Notes: a model not told the origin generated them from the letters alone. A stretch of DNA of 64,000 bases from Nymphaea colorata (GCF_008831285.2 NC_045145.1:21078802-21142801); one strand, 5' to 3'. Shown: positions 23,716 through 36,500, counted from the stretch's first letter. Translations and numbers: made by a program.

Positions 23716-24788
23716 TAAGAAACCTGACCACATTCGTCTGACCAATCACACACATGCTATCGCCATGGCAGTATTAAAATATGAAGTAAAGGCCTTTTAA
23801 CCTGAAAGTCTTCACCTGGGTAAGCGGGATGCTGAGAAAAAGCCACAATAAAATTTGAACTCGTGACCAGTCAATCTGCTCTCCATGACTCACAAAACGT
23901 CAAAACCTGAGCGATTCACCTGAGGCCGCTAGGAGACACTTGTGGCGAAAAGTAAGCAGACTACCAAGAGCTTCCCTCGATTAAGTTTGCAGGCTAAAAA
24001 AACCATTTTACTTTGTAAGAAGTCTAAAAAACACATTAACTTCCTTTTAATACCAAAAACATATGTTCTGATCAAATTTCAACAATACACCAACCTGATC
24101 CTGTAACACTGATTGAACATTACGTCAACCGATCTTTTAGTACGTACGGAAATTGAAAAACCCGGATTAGGTATGATGGAAAATGGTGCACAAGATAAAA
24201 GCGTCGAGTGATTGTAGTAATTCTTCCCCCCCTTTCCAAGGCAATGGCAACTTTAAGTCAAGTCAAGCACATTTTTTACCAGCAAGCCGCCAATGACGTT
24301 TTTGCAAAGGAGAAAAAACTTAGGTTCTATACTTAAAATTTCTCTAAGTAAACAAGCAAAAATAATGTGGGTAGTATCACCTACCACGGGCCAACTCTGT
24401 CGCTACCGGCACACCCACTACATAGCTGTTGTAGCAGTAGCGTATGTTCACATGGCGGTCCACGAGAAGCCAAGCTATTTTTCTTTGCTACCTAGCACTA
24501 GGGTTTAGAGTTGTTTCAATAGAAACCAAAGTTGTCATATGATGTATGCATATTTGCTAAGCTCAATATCCTACCGTTGCCCAGTTGATGCGGTAGGCTC
24601 AAAATGCTTACTTGGCTCTTGAAGACTTGAACCCACCTCCCAGTTGCAAGACCCGACTCAATCTTGGCCTAGCAGAGACCCCTTATCCCCCATCCAGGCG
24701 CGCACACACACACATATGAGAGAGAGAGAGAGAGAGAGAGAGAAAGCACACATATGAGAGAGAAAGTTACAACGCACACGACCATTGC
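23716..24788. other. Non-coding spacer, 3' side of the CAR gene
   Basis: No gene seen. It contains the GA microsatellite near 24717-24745 and, next to the CAR stop codon, the probable 3'UTR of that minus-strand gene. Confidence 0.5.
24717..24745. repeat. (GA)n microsatellite
   Basis: About thirteen GA units, preceded by a short CA tract; located in the probable 3'UTR of the CAR gene. Confidence 0.9.
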
Positions 24789-26960
24789 TTAAACCCTCAT
24801 GTGAGGTGAGGGGGGCTGAGTGGGGCTACTGACATCAACCCACTTTAGCTTCAGCTCCAACTCCCCTGACTTAACGTCACACAGCCTCAGCCACACTTCC
24901 TGCACAATCTCCCCCTTGACGCATCTCACAAAGCTGTCCCTAACCAAGCAGTTGTCCCTCCCTGGGATCACTTTGCGCATCTTGGTCTCTTCAGCTCCGG
25001 CCGAGTTCTTAAGTGCCCGGCGCAGCCTGGAAGCAGATACGATCGGATGCAGGCTCAGGCGTGTGTGCCCCATCTTATCGTCTGGTTTGAACCGATCCTT
25101 GTTCAATACCTCCTGTGGATCAAGCGGTGAATATCCTTATGAGCGACCATGAAACCTGACAAGCTCAATGATCTCATATCTCAGCTTATTTTCTTGGACC
25201 TCAGCTTATTTTCTTGGACCGGCCACACTGCAGCTGTCTACATCAGTTCTGTAGGGATGCAGCGGGGTCCAGATCACACAACTTCAGCCGAGTCCCTCAC
25301 TCCTACATAAGACAGTCCACATGTTTTTCTAACCCTTGACTAGAATTCTTGACCAAAACCACTCTGAAGAAGACAGGGAACTAACTCTTCTGTAGCTGGA
25401 GAATGACGCAAAGCAATCAAAATTGAAAAAGGGATGCCCGTATGATGACGGGTAGTGACGACATTTACACAATTTTTTCACCAATCAGTCCAAGTTGAAA
25501 GAGAAATAGGTAGCCCCGATAGGCACAGCTCAAAGGCACGAAGTTGAAGCATGTTTCCCAGTTTGAACCCATGGGGGTTATGCTCTTATACCAGGTAATG
25601 CAGGTGGATCCTATATGCAAGTTAAAGCATATAGAGATCTCACCACCTAGTACCGATGCAGTCTAGACTCTTGCCCAAACGATGGTAGGACCTTTTTTCT
25701 CACCCAGAGAGGGAAATCGGTAGCATTATGAGCAGACAACGAACACATCGTTACTTGTATCTAGCACTGGCAATGAAAAAAGGACGACTCAAAAAATCAG
25801 TTTCGGAAATATTCATGAGATGATAACCCTGAAAAATGCCAAAATAAGGATTGCTTGTTGTCAATGTTCATTCCCATAAACACGATTTTACTTTTCAATA
25901 CGACTGTTGGGCTCTAACAGTGCTTAACATCATAAAAACCTTGTCATTCTATTGTAAATGGTGCAATTGCCATTTGAATTGGTTTAACTAAGATTCCGCC
26001 TGAACTAATGTGTAATGGTGAAAGGAGGTCGCTGTTTAATAGCTTCCCACCAAAAGCCGGTGCCATATCATGATATCAGGAATTCACTAACATGACGCTT
26101 CAAATGGAACTTAATCACAATCTGAAATGAGGAAAGCTTACCAACTTTAGGATTCCAGCTGGGTTGGTAACCGCGAATGTGAACTCTTCATTCCAAACAG
26201 GATTAAGACAACTATTTATAACCTTTGTTCTGGCAGTCTGAGCATCAATGTTAGAAATCACAAGTTAGCAACAGGGGTACAACTGAGAGGAATAAACTAT
26301 ATCAGAACCCGGTTTTGAAATCCTTTAGATCCATAATTTTGAAGTAATAGCGCCATATAGTTGGATATTCTGTGAGACTACAAAACTCCCGAAAGTGGAA
26401 ATAGTTGCTTACCAATATCTAATAATCTGTCAGATTATTTTAGCCATAAGATCGTGATTATTCATTGCTTTTGCTTAAATTATAACATGTAGCAGGCCCC
26501 TTCCTTTTTACTGCTATTAAGCTGGAAAGTGAAATTTTCTTATTTATTGATAGTGGGACCAAAAGAGTTTGAAATCGCATGATCAACTGACACTACTTCC
26601 ACACACCATGAATATAAGGCAACGTTGCCAATCAATTGTTTATAAAGAAATAGCCTATTCCGATGCGCTTGACGAAAAACCATAGAAAACTATCCGCCAC
26701 AAATAGCCTGATCATACCCAGTCGAAAATATGACTTGCAACAGGGTTTACCTTACATAAAGTATCAACAAAGTCTTTTACAACCGTACGCATATGCCAGA
26801 AATGTTTGTTTCTGTAATAAAAAAAAAGTAGATAGGGAAAAAAGATTGCCTGGTTTTCAAGCTTGAGAATGACATAAGGATCGCTGCTTGTAAAATCTCT
26901 GATTATCAGCCTTTTCCCTTGAAAAACTGTGACCTTTAGAAACCCAATAGTCTCTCCCAT
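24789..26960 (-). CDS. CAR11: C2-domain ABA-related protein, CAR11-like
   Basis: Small single-C2 protein of the plant CAR family, which binds phospholipid membranes with calcium and recruits PYR/PYL abscisic-acid receptors. Three exons on the minus strand join in frame to 176 aa: 26960-26850, 26237-26142 and 25112-24789. The protein starts MGETIGFLKV. Loop 1 carries D22 and D27 (RDFTSSDPYV), the core has NPVWNEE, and loop 3 reads LNKDRFKPDDKMGH. The CAR signature region follows and the protein ends after the ELELKLKWVD strand. The wording matches my recollection of Arabidopsis CAR11 better than CAR1-CAR10. Oddities: the first loop-3 Asp is Asn73, and intron 1 starts with GC, not GT. It lies tandem with PDS5 on the same strand. 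Confidence 0.9.
25113..26141 (-). other. CAR intron 2
   Basis: A 1029-bp GT-AG intron. It includes a short perfect tandem duplication (TCAGCTTATTTTCTTGGACC twice, about 25180-25220). No coding frame of note. Confidence 0.75.
26238..26849 (-). other. CAR intron 1 with GC donor
   Basis: On the minus strand the exon ends CAG and the intron begins GCAATC at 26849-26844; it ends with CAG at 26240-26238. No GT site nearby keeps the frame and the conserved ENQ-TARTKV junction. Confidence 0.7.
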
Positions 26961-27003
26961 AGAGCTCCTTTCAGACAGCTTCTTCCAGCTTCTGTTTGTA
27001 AAC

Positions 27004-28903
27004 CTGTTACATGGCGAAGGGCCTCAGTCCCAACATGACACAGCCACACTTCAATAAAAGAAGTGGAACCACATATGCACGCTCAGCTGGGGCGTAAAGT
27101 CGTGCAACATACAAAAGTGACTGGGCGTGTTTTACAAGTCACCTTACATGTATCTTAAAAGAAACTGTCTGGTAACGAATCCCTAAAAAGTTCATTCTGA
27201 ATACTGCCGGTAGTACATACGACTGGACATTAGATAACATGGTTTCTTCCAATAACTGCACCAATCCCATTAATTTAAACTATAATATCCATAGGTTGAT
27301 CTAATACATCTTTTTTGCCTTTCCTACCTTCTTTTTATTATGATAATCATGCAGTAGAAGATACTCTAGGACCAAACCCAGGACCCTCATGTGCTGGTTC
27401 CAACGATCACAGACTTAGGTGCAAAACCAGTAACTAGTGGAGTGAACGATGAGTGCACGAGGAAGAAAAGCTCAAACTTTCAAAAACTTGAGTATCAATT
27501 GTCAATAATTGAGATCTCACTTTTGGCTCTACGGGAAAGGTATAATGCACGCAAATCCATTAAAATAACTAGAAGAAAAAAGTGTCCAAAAGAAAACACA
27601 TGGTCGTCTCTCTGGATCGCTTTATAGTTCTGGTGCACAACATTTAACATATTGAGGTCTGGCCATTGAAAAAGCAAATCCATTCGGGTATATTTTCTGC
27701 AATTGCCAAATCAAGAACACTTACGACAAACAAGTTGAAATTTCAAAAGAACGAAACTCAAAAAAAAAAAAACAATATGTCATCATGCTCCAACAAAAAC
27801 AGAGAGAAAAATAAATGAAGTGGTGTCACAGATGAAGACAGGAGAAATTTAATGATCACAGGAGCTCGAAGATCAAGCACATAATGATCGTCATTCGTGG
27901 CTAACACAACAATCAGAGGGAGAGTAGATGAGTGAGTAGGCGGCCGATTTAAAGGGAGGAAACCTCTACATAACGAAATCTACACCAGTTCTATCCATAC
28001 GTTTACCCAATTTTGAGTCCAAGCTCCAAAGAGATGGAGTTTTTCTGTCCATAAACTGCGGAATTTTGGGTCCAAAAGATGGATAGGTTTCTAGGGGGAA
28101 CTCCGAGCAATAAACACGTCCAAGACAGAGAAAACATTATCTTTTTCCTCAAACAAGAAAAAATCAACACACAATTCTCATTAGTCTCTCCACTCAAATA
28201 AAGGAAAACAAAAAACGCAAATGAAACGAGAAAAAATAATGGGATACCTTTCAACCAACTGCTAAATCAATCAGACTAACAAACGATCGTTAGTTCAGCA
28301 GAGAAACGAAGGGAAACTCTAGGCTAAAATTCCAAAACAAAAAGTAGCTCTCAGCTTAAATATACACTTTCAAGAGGGAAAAGATACCAAAAGTTCCACG
28401 GAGAAAATGAATATTAAGCGGCTCATATTCAACTCATAAAGACAAACTAATCCAACGTGAGCCATGTGGATTACCTACAACAGGGTAAGCAGAATAACTC
28501 CTGAACTAAAGGAAAAAGAAACAAGAAGTGGAAAGGAAACGTAACTCTTCCATTGAAAATTTATTTCTAAACTAGAAAACAGCGAACCGCACTGCAGAAA
28601 ACACAATTGTGGCGTAAGATTTCCGTTTTACTGACGGGCAACAACGAAATTCCGACGGTGAAACGGAAAACCAGCGCGAGACTCTCAACATTCTGTCAAC
28701 GGGAAATATTAGGACAAGAATTCGCCACTTTTAACTGAAAAACTCATCAAAGTTCACCCGGGAATGAATATTGCAAGCATAGCCCGCCTTCCTTCGCTGT
28801 GAAAGCGACGAAAAAGCAGTTGCAACGGACAACTAAAATTATAAAACCAGTGATCATCCCTGTTCCCGAAGAAGAGACATACGGAGCAACAGCAGGGCTT
28901 TAC
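27004..28903 (-). other. Probable 5'UTR intron of the CAR gene
   Basis: On the minus strand a good donor, CTACCAG|GTAAAG, lies at 28903, and a possible acceptor, GTAACAG|GTTTAC, at 27004, about 40 nt before the ATG. The 1.9 kb between them has no coding character. The acceptor has a weak pyrimidine tract, and a site 12 nt further on (AAACAG|AAGC) would also work. Confidence 0.4.
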
Positions 28904-28995
28904 CTGGTAGGCTGCCAGCGGTTTCTGCCGCCGTATTTCTGCCGCGGAAGTCAGTTCTCTCGCCCAAGCCACGCCGGACATCGGCGATCAACCCC
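28904..28995 (-). other. Probable first (5'UTR) exon of the CAR gene, with a uORF
   Basis: A minus-strand TATA box at 29030-29023 predicts a start near 28995. An ATG at 28981 opens a small frame beginning MSGVAWARELTS and running into the donor at 28904. If spliced to 27003 it ends at a TGA shortly before the CAR ATG, giving an upstream ORF of about 36 codons. Inference only. Confidence 0.35.
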
Positions 28996-29022
28996 GTCCG
29001 TTCAAAAGCTCGGTGAGCTCCA

Positions 29023-29030
29023 CCTTATAG
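29023..29030 (-). promoter_or_regulatory. TATA box of the CAR gene (minus strand)
   Basis: CTATAAGG on the minus strand, about 30 bp before a plausible start and 120 bp before the GTAAAG donor. Confidence 0.45.
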
Positions 29031-29813
29031 AGGGGAGTTTACTGGCTAACCCCGGTGTCCCTGGAGCTCGCGCGCATAATCGACCGAAACGTGTCGGTGG
29101 AAAACGAGAAGAAACCGAGGACGACGTGCGTGGGAACAGCTCCGTCTCCGACACGTATGAAAGCTCCATTTACCAGAGAGGCCACAACATATACCAAAAT
29201 TACATACTAGTCCCAAATGACGTCGGTACGACGCCCTGGTCGTTGGTGGATCGGACGGAAATCCGAGTCTCATTGCTGGTGGATCTGGGCCCCGACCAGT
29301 GTCATATACCTCTCGATTTCTCGATCTGGATTCAGTTGGACCAACGTGTATCCGAAGATATATTTTCTTGTATTATTCACTTGGGTTTGTTTTGTTTGTA
29401 GATCTGGATACAGAACGAATACAAAATCGGTCTAGGCCATGTCGATCTGGATCTAGCCTCGGACTTTAAGCAATAGATCCAAACATCAAAAAGATACAAT
29501 GGAGCAGCAATTTATACTGTACCAGGGGGTTCCATTCCAATCCTCACTGCGGGCAAGTCCGAGTCAAGAAATGAAACCCTCTTGGACCTATTTCTGGCCA
29601 TGGACTCGGTGATTTCCGAGTCAGTAATCCGAGACGTACAGAGAATATCACTTTTGTGAAAAATGTCATGATAATTACTGCTTGACCAGTCAAGCAAATG
29701 ACGTCGTCACGTAGGTCCATCATAAAGACGAGGACAGTGCCAAACGGGATTTGATACCCCCGCTTTTGCCTGTGGGTCAGATAAAGATTGGCCCCTTTGA
29801 CACGCACCGACCA
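29031..29813. other. Upstream promoter region, no gene seen
   Basis: Probably promoter and upstream sequence of the minus-strand CAR gene. Overlapping frames on both strands lack family similarity. Confidence 0.4.
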
Positions 29814-30013
29814 GTGACCCAAGAATATCCTGGATTTCAAATTTCCAGATATTGCAGCCAATAACTCATATCTCGAACTTTTAAAATTTGATCATTTTCT
29901 TTTTTTTTTTATTCAGTGACCAAAGAATATCCTGGACTTCAAATTTCCAGATATTGCAGCCAATAACTCATATCTCGAACTTTAAAATTTGATCATTTTC
30001 TTTTTTTTTTTTA
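29814..30013. repeat. Tandem duplication, 102-bp unit
   Basis: Two near-identical units starting at 29814 and 29916. Each runs from GTGACC(C/A)AAGAATATCCTGG through CTCATATCTCGAAC to a poly-T tract. High identity indicates a recent event. Confidence 0.95.
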
Positions 30014-30639
30014 ATTTGATACAAAAAGATGTAGTCAACCGACTCAACCCATGTATGGGTCTGATCGGATCTGAGTTAGATGGTGAAGAGCCTCCCCATT
30101 TTAATTTTGAGGAAAAATGTTACCGTCCAAATGTTTAGTTTGTATTGAAGATTGTGAGGAATGGTTTATAAATGAGGTTATTATCATAAATGGTTGTTTC
30201 GATTTTTAGTTTTTTTGAGGTTGGAGCTAAAACTGTTAGAAGGTGAGTTGAGATGCGCCAATAGGAACCCGAGCTCAGGAGTGGGTTGGGATTTTTTCAA
30301 TAGAAATGTTTCACAAGCATGAAATATGATGACACCACAAGACTAAAAAAGAGATGATAATGGCTGGTGTAGACTACCTTTTCTTTTAGAGGACATCCTA
30401 CTTTTGCTTTTTCTCTTGGGGAGAATATTTAAGCGTGGAAGGGATGGTAGGTGTGAGGAGAGAACGGGGTTGTGTGTGGTAGAAGAGAATGCAAAGAGGG
30501 CCAAAGGCGATGAGATGGATTTGAGAACCATTCACACAACCAATTGTTTACATGAAGAACCGAATCTTGTTGACTGCCATGATGCTTCTCAGTCAATCTT
30601 TGACCAACTGTCAAACTGTAGCAAAAAGAAAGGGGTAGG

Positions 30640-30647
<8 letters not shown>

Positions 30648-30722
<75 letters not shown>
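30648..30722. repeat. (CT)n(TA)n compound microsatellite
   Basis: About thirteen CT units followed directly by about 24 TA units. Confidence 0.95.
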
Positions 30723-30725
<3 letters not shown>

Positions 30726-31011
30726 GGATGAGGGCCGTGTGGACATGTTGACATAAGGCAACGGATGTTCAGATTCTATGGAAGAATGAACGTGCTGGGC
30801 CAGGCGAGGAATGGAGCCCAGTTGGGTTCTTTTGGCGGGTCACTCCTGGAGAAGGGACGCATCAAATGCATTCCCATTTGTGATGAGGGACTGAGTATCA
30901 GGGATGCAACTTTGGCGTGACATTATTCATTGAGTAGTGTTCACGATTCGTCATAGTCATGGCAAGATAAATGACAAACATGATCTTATTTTTTTCTTTT
31001 AACCTATTTCT

Positions 31012-31012
<1 letters not shown>

Positions 31013-31036
<24 letters not shown>
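31013..31036. repeat. (AT)n microsatellite
   Basis: About twelve AT units following a T-rich stretch. Confidence 0.9.
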
Positions 31037-31043
<7 letters not shown>

Positions 31044-31345
31044 CATTAGATGCATTTTGTGAGCTCCACCTCACAGACCCCCGGTAGAATCCGTGGAAAG
31101 AAGAAAAAAATGTGATGAATGTTGATCCAAAGCTAAGACTTGCAGGTTTCTACTACCCATTGCATGAAGACTTGAATAATCTGTCATGACCTTTTGACTT
31201 GTTAAGTAACATTCTCTGTTCATATGAGTTGTTCAATTAATATTATTGCAGATCCCTGTACTCAATTCGATCAGGTCAGCTTGCCATCGAACCCCTCAAG
31301 CTTCAAAGCAGCCAGTTTGACTAAGCAGTGGCGAAATGAATATAT

Positions 31346-32540
31346 CGAGTCTCCAACCCTTTTTCTCCTGTTAAAATCAATTTAAGTTTTAGAAAAAAAT
31401 TAGCAACTCAAAGCTATCATGCTTTTGTGTCGACTCTCCAAACTTTTTTAGCTTGTTAAAATCAATTTGGGTTTTAAAAAAAAATTAGCAACTAAAAGCT
31501 ATCATGCTTTTGTATAGGAAGAGTCTCTCTCTTTGTTTTTCATTTTAGTTCAGTTCTCCTAAATTATAAAATTTCATATGGTAGGGGCAAGCGGGGCAGT
31601 TGGAGACATTTTCAAATGCAAAATCAGATTTAGACGTGAGCAAGAGTAGTATTTCACTCTATAGCTGAGGCAGAAAATAAAAAAAACTCACCTTTCCCTT
31701 CTAAGATATCAGGTCTGTTTTCGATGTCTTGGGTGATATCCCCACTATGCTTTAACTTGCGTATCACCCCCCCTTTCTCCCAACCCCACCTCTTTTAAAG
31801 CACAAAAAGTTGATAGCTCTATAATTCAAAATCATGTTGATAGAAACTGACCACCTATCAACCCCCAGCCTGTCCATTGTAAAAGCCAACCCCTGGATAT
31901 GATGCATCCGGCCTGGAATTTTGAAGTCAGGTGTAACAAAACAACTTTGATTGAACGTGAATCTCATAAAAGGTAGGCCAAGATCAGATGTCAACACAAA
32001 CATTTGTTTGTTAATTGTTAACCCATAATTCACAAGGCATGAACAACATAAAAGCATGCTCATAAAAAGCATCCATTGCACCAACCCTTTCAAACATGTT
32101 GGACTTAATTTTGAAATCAAGTGTAAGGAACAAATCAAGTTCAAAGTAGATCTCATTCAAGATAAGTCAAGGTCTGATGTCTACAAACTTTTGTTTGTCG
32201 ATTGTTAAACCTTAATTAAACCATAATTTGCAAAGGACAAACAGCAGAAAAGCGCAATGCTACATAGATAGCAAAGGACAGGTTGCATAGATAGTAAAGG
32301 ACAGGTTCATGAGTCAGTCACAGCGCAAGGTAAAAATAATTCCAATTTAGATTCTAGGTGAGGGAGTTTCTCACCGCTTTGAAAAAGGCCAAAGCCCCTA
32401 CCATTGCCTTTTTGGGTACAAGGCCTACTTTTGATGCCTTGAGTGTAGACCCCCCACTATGCTTCGACGTCTTTTGCAGCACAAAGAATTGATGTCACGG
32501 ATATATTGATGTCACTGATATTTAAAACGAAACCCGACCA
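31346..32540. repeat. Cluster of diverged direct duplications
   Basis: About 31346-31428 is repeated at about 31429-31515 (shared TTAAAATCAATTT and AGCTATCATGCTTTTGT). About 31905-32060 is repeated, more diverged, at about 32100-32250 (shared TTTTGAA(G/A)TCA(G/A)GTGTAA and TTTGTTTGT). A phrase CCCCACTATGCTT occurs at about 31740 and 32450. This suggests an old, repeatedly duplicated repeat or several related insertions. No protein is supported. Confidence 0.6.
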
Positions 32541-33590
32541 CTTACCGGCCCCTACCAATCCGTTGGTATCAGCCAAATGCAAGTCTGAATTATCTTAAAA
32601 CAAGCCTTCAAAAATTAGTTTGGTGTCAGACTGTCTTTGCATCGGATTGCCAAGGAAATTTCCTCCAGGAAAAGAGAAAAAAACTTCTTCAAAACATTCT
32701 ATTAGAAACTCGTGCTAAAAATTCTTTTCTCCCACAGAATGAGAGAACTGGGCCGCAAATTCCTACCACGAGAACAGTCAGGCGACAGGTTCTCCTCAAC
32801 CGCAACTCAAGTTACAGATCCAGATTGATGCCCATGAAAATTGACCCGAGATAACCCGGATCTGCAACCTGATCCGCGAGGCCAAACCCTTTGGAAGAGA
32901 TTCACATTTACAGACATTCAGTCATCACAAGCCCCTACCCAGATCCACATCCGACCATTTCTGGCAACCAGGAGGAAGATGGCCTGCAAAGCAGCAATCG
33001 AGAGAAGCTGCTGCCCATGCATGAATAGCAGTACCCGAGATGGGCATAGACAGAACAAAATGAAATAGAGTGCAGTCTAAAATCCTTGAAGGGACAAATA
33101 AAATAATGTAGCACTGCAAAGAGAGAAGACCAAAGATGCAACTTCTCTATTATCAAATTCTTATGAAAACAATTTTAAAAGTTTATTAGTGGTGTTAGAT
33201 GAAGAGGTTAGATGCCTAAGCAAATACTATGATTGCATGATACACAAGACTAAATGCCTCGAAGTACTACCACGCTACAACTTTAATTTACATTTGAATT
33301 GTACATGAGAGCACATGAATGTGAATGAGTGCTCCTAAAATAAATAAAACCAATTTCTATGACCGTCGATGGCACCAAACTTCGTTTGCAGAATCATGGC
33401 GCCGTAACTCAAACTGCTTTAGCTCATGCTTTTAAGTAACTCTGCATTTTAGAAGCAGGTCGCGTTAGTTTTCTGTGAACAGTTTATATAGTACAGAAAA
33501 AGACTGGAGCTAGTTAAAAGCTTTGTTACCAGAAGCTGATGACCACAAGCGTCAGAAATATGAGAGATCGAACCATTGGCTTTATCTTCC
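32541..33590. other. Spacer and PDS5 3'UTR
   Basis: No gene of its own. The right part is the 3'UTR of the minus-strand PDS5 gene. The frame at 32841-33068 has no recognisable family. Confidence 0.5.
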
Positions 33591-36500
33591 TCACAGAGGC
33601 TCCCCTGATTCTTTCTTTGGTTCACGACAATCCTTCTGCTTTTCTTTCGAACCTTCAATAATTTGGGAGCTAGATGGCTGCAGCTTGTCCTCATCAATAG
33701 TGTTGTCTTCATTTGTAACTTTCAGATCATCATCACCGTTCTCTCTTTCTGGCAAAGCTTCAGAAGCAGCGGTTTTCGTCTCTTCTTCGTGATCTGAGAG
33801 AAGTAGATACTAACTTCAATATGTGACAAAATTGCCCCAAAAATAAATTGCAATAAAAACAAGTAAAGAGAGGCAGATAAAAACAAGTGAGAGAGAGCCG
33901 ACAAAATGGAAAATGCAACAGTAAAAATTGTGACAAGTCACAACTACAAATTGCAATATAAACAAGTAAAGAGAGGCAGATAAAAACAAGTGAGAGAGAG
34001 AGAGTCCTGATGATATCCTTGACCGATATCAACAGGCAGTTAACATTAAGTAATAAAACTTCAAGGAAGACAAGAAATAGCACCTTCATCAATCGGTCGT
34101 GAACCATCTTGATCGTGAAGATCGGAATGTTGGGATGCATCTTCACTCTCGGCTTCTTGAGAAGGAGAACTAGTTTTTGATGATTTAAGTGAAGCTTTCA
34201 CACTTGAATTGGAGCTATTTTCCTTTCTGACTCCCAAAAACAGTGACATTTTGGTAAGGGATGCGACAAATAACAACTTTAAAACGTAAAGTGAAGGAAC
34301 GACCTACTTTTTGACTTTTCTCTTTCTCTTTCCAGAGGCAGCACGGCCTCTCTTAACTATTCTGCTTCTGGATGACCTGTGGATGAGGCGACCACATAAG
34401 TGGACAGAGATTCACAGTGGAACAGTTCTCTATTACGAGTAAAGTCATAACTTACTTTTGCTGAGAGGTGGACGGAGTTGATGACTCTGGCTGCTGGAAA
34501 AGGAAGTTACTGATCAGGCAGTGACGATGAGAAGACCTTGAAAAGGATCTCCCTAAGAAGAATCAAAATACAAGTTCCAGATAAAAGAGAAAAGAACCTT
34601 TAACATGTCGCCACCACTGTCGTTATCTTCATTACCATCATCATCACCACCCCCCTCCTCCTCCTCCTGCTCCTCATCATCATCATCATCATTGATCCTC
34701 TCCCACTTCTCTTTTTCTAACTTGAGTGTTTCGACATCTCCATCATCATATACAATCTGTGAACAAAAAATGGCAATACACAAAATTACCAAGGATCAAA
34801 CAACCTTTTTTATTTCAGACAGTAAATAAATGAAGAAACTCAAATCCATATTACCACATGTTTCTTCTTGCTAACATCGAAAGATTGCACAACGCCTTTA
34901 TAGAACCTGAACATGTATAAACAAACAAATCCAGTTAGAACAATAAAGGCTTAAAAGAGTTAGAAAGGTGAAAGTCTCAAACCATCTCCATTGCGCATAT
35001 TAAGCAATCTATATGGAAGGAACTTGGTAATGGCACAGAAATTTTCACCAAGTCCAATTGTCTGTCTCATACCTCAATGTATTTAGCTGCTATGAGTATC
35101 TTACCTAGTTCAGTCATATGTTTTAACTATTTTATTTCCAAATGTGATAGCATTTTTTGATGCGGGTCTATGCAGAAAGAGCAAACAGCATCACCATTTT
35201 ATTATCCCAGAAACTTCATCGACCACTTTATTTTGTTCCCACTGGCTAAGAGATCCCAAACTACTGTATATGAAGTGTAAACCTATGCATACACTGGTGA
35301 AACTTTTTGAACTCAAACACCACAATTGAAGTAAAAAAAAGTCAGGAAGTGGCTACATGTCAATTAACTAAGAATTTTTACAATCAGACTAGTTGAAGGA
35401 AAAATGAAACATCATGTGAATGTCATCAGATAGTTAAAAACAAAAAGTCACTAGCACAATGTTCATAACATGTTTTACAGATATAGAAGCTAAACTTAAC
35501 AGGAAAGCCAAAGCTTATGTTCATGCAGTGGTGCTGGTTTCAAACAGGACGTCTAAAATATTTCGAACTCTAAAATAGTTGGGAGAAAACGTAAAATCAT
35601 AAATGAGACTTGCCGTTTGTCCATTGGCCACCAAACTTTCACTCTGCATCCAATCAACTCCAAATCGCTTTTATCAGCCTTTCCAAAAGAACACTGAAGA
35701 AAAGCAAACAACGGAATCTGTTAACAGTGTGATTGTACATGCAAGAAAACAAATCAACAAGAATAAAAATAATTAATAATAATTTAAACCAAAGCCATGA
35801 AACAAAAAATGATCTTGAAGAAAATAATAAAGAAAACAAAGAAAAAATAATCAGGACCAGCAACACCTGCACATATGAGCAGGAAAAGTAAAACAGCAAG
35901 ATGACATGGTGAATGAAAATATAAAAAGCAATAAAGCACAACAAGAAATAGATGTTGCTCGACTGAAAGAAAAAAAAAGGGAAACAAGCAATATATCCAT
36001 CATCAGAAAGTTAAACAAAATTTCAATCATTAAATCATAAACAATTCTTTGTTTCAAATGGGTTAAGCCATGCCACCAAGTTGCCACCCATAACAACGAC
36101 AAAACAGGAAATCTAGGATGATTAAGACAGCAAATCCTTATATTAAACAGCTCAAACAAAATCTACCTATACTTTGGGTTTGAAAACATGGTCCATCCAG
36201 TTGTTCATGAAGACTCTAGCTCTAGCCCATAGTACGAACAAGATGGCTAGGGCCAGCATATAACCGGTTAACCTGTCAAGGCCCGAATATAACAGCAAAG
36301 AGGTTTCTATTGCCCATCGACCATCCTAGACCAGAGACACTTGGTTAAACCCACATTACATTCCTACAAGCCAGAACAAGGAGAAATCTGAGAAAAGACA
36401 GAATTTTGAGGAAAGAGAGGAGGTGATCCATCCTATGTTGTCTCAAACAAGCTCGGGCATGTATGCTCAGCTGATGAGCAAGACATCAACTGACATGTAG

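Larger units (their letters stand above)
30014..31345. other. Non-coding spacer with microsatellites
   Basis: No supported gene. It contains the CT/TA microsatellite at 30648-30722 and the AT tract at 31013-31036. A frame at 30404-30640 has some codon bias but no recognisable domain. Confidence 0.45.

Noticed and set aside
28799-29401. 200-codon + frame
   Set aside because: It overlaps the minus-strand TATA box and donor inferred for the CAR gene, and the protein looks random with no family.
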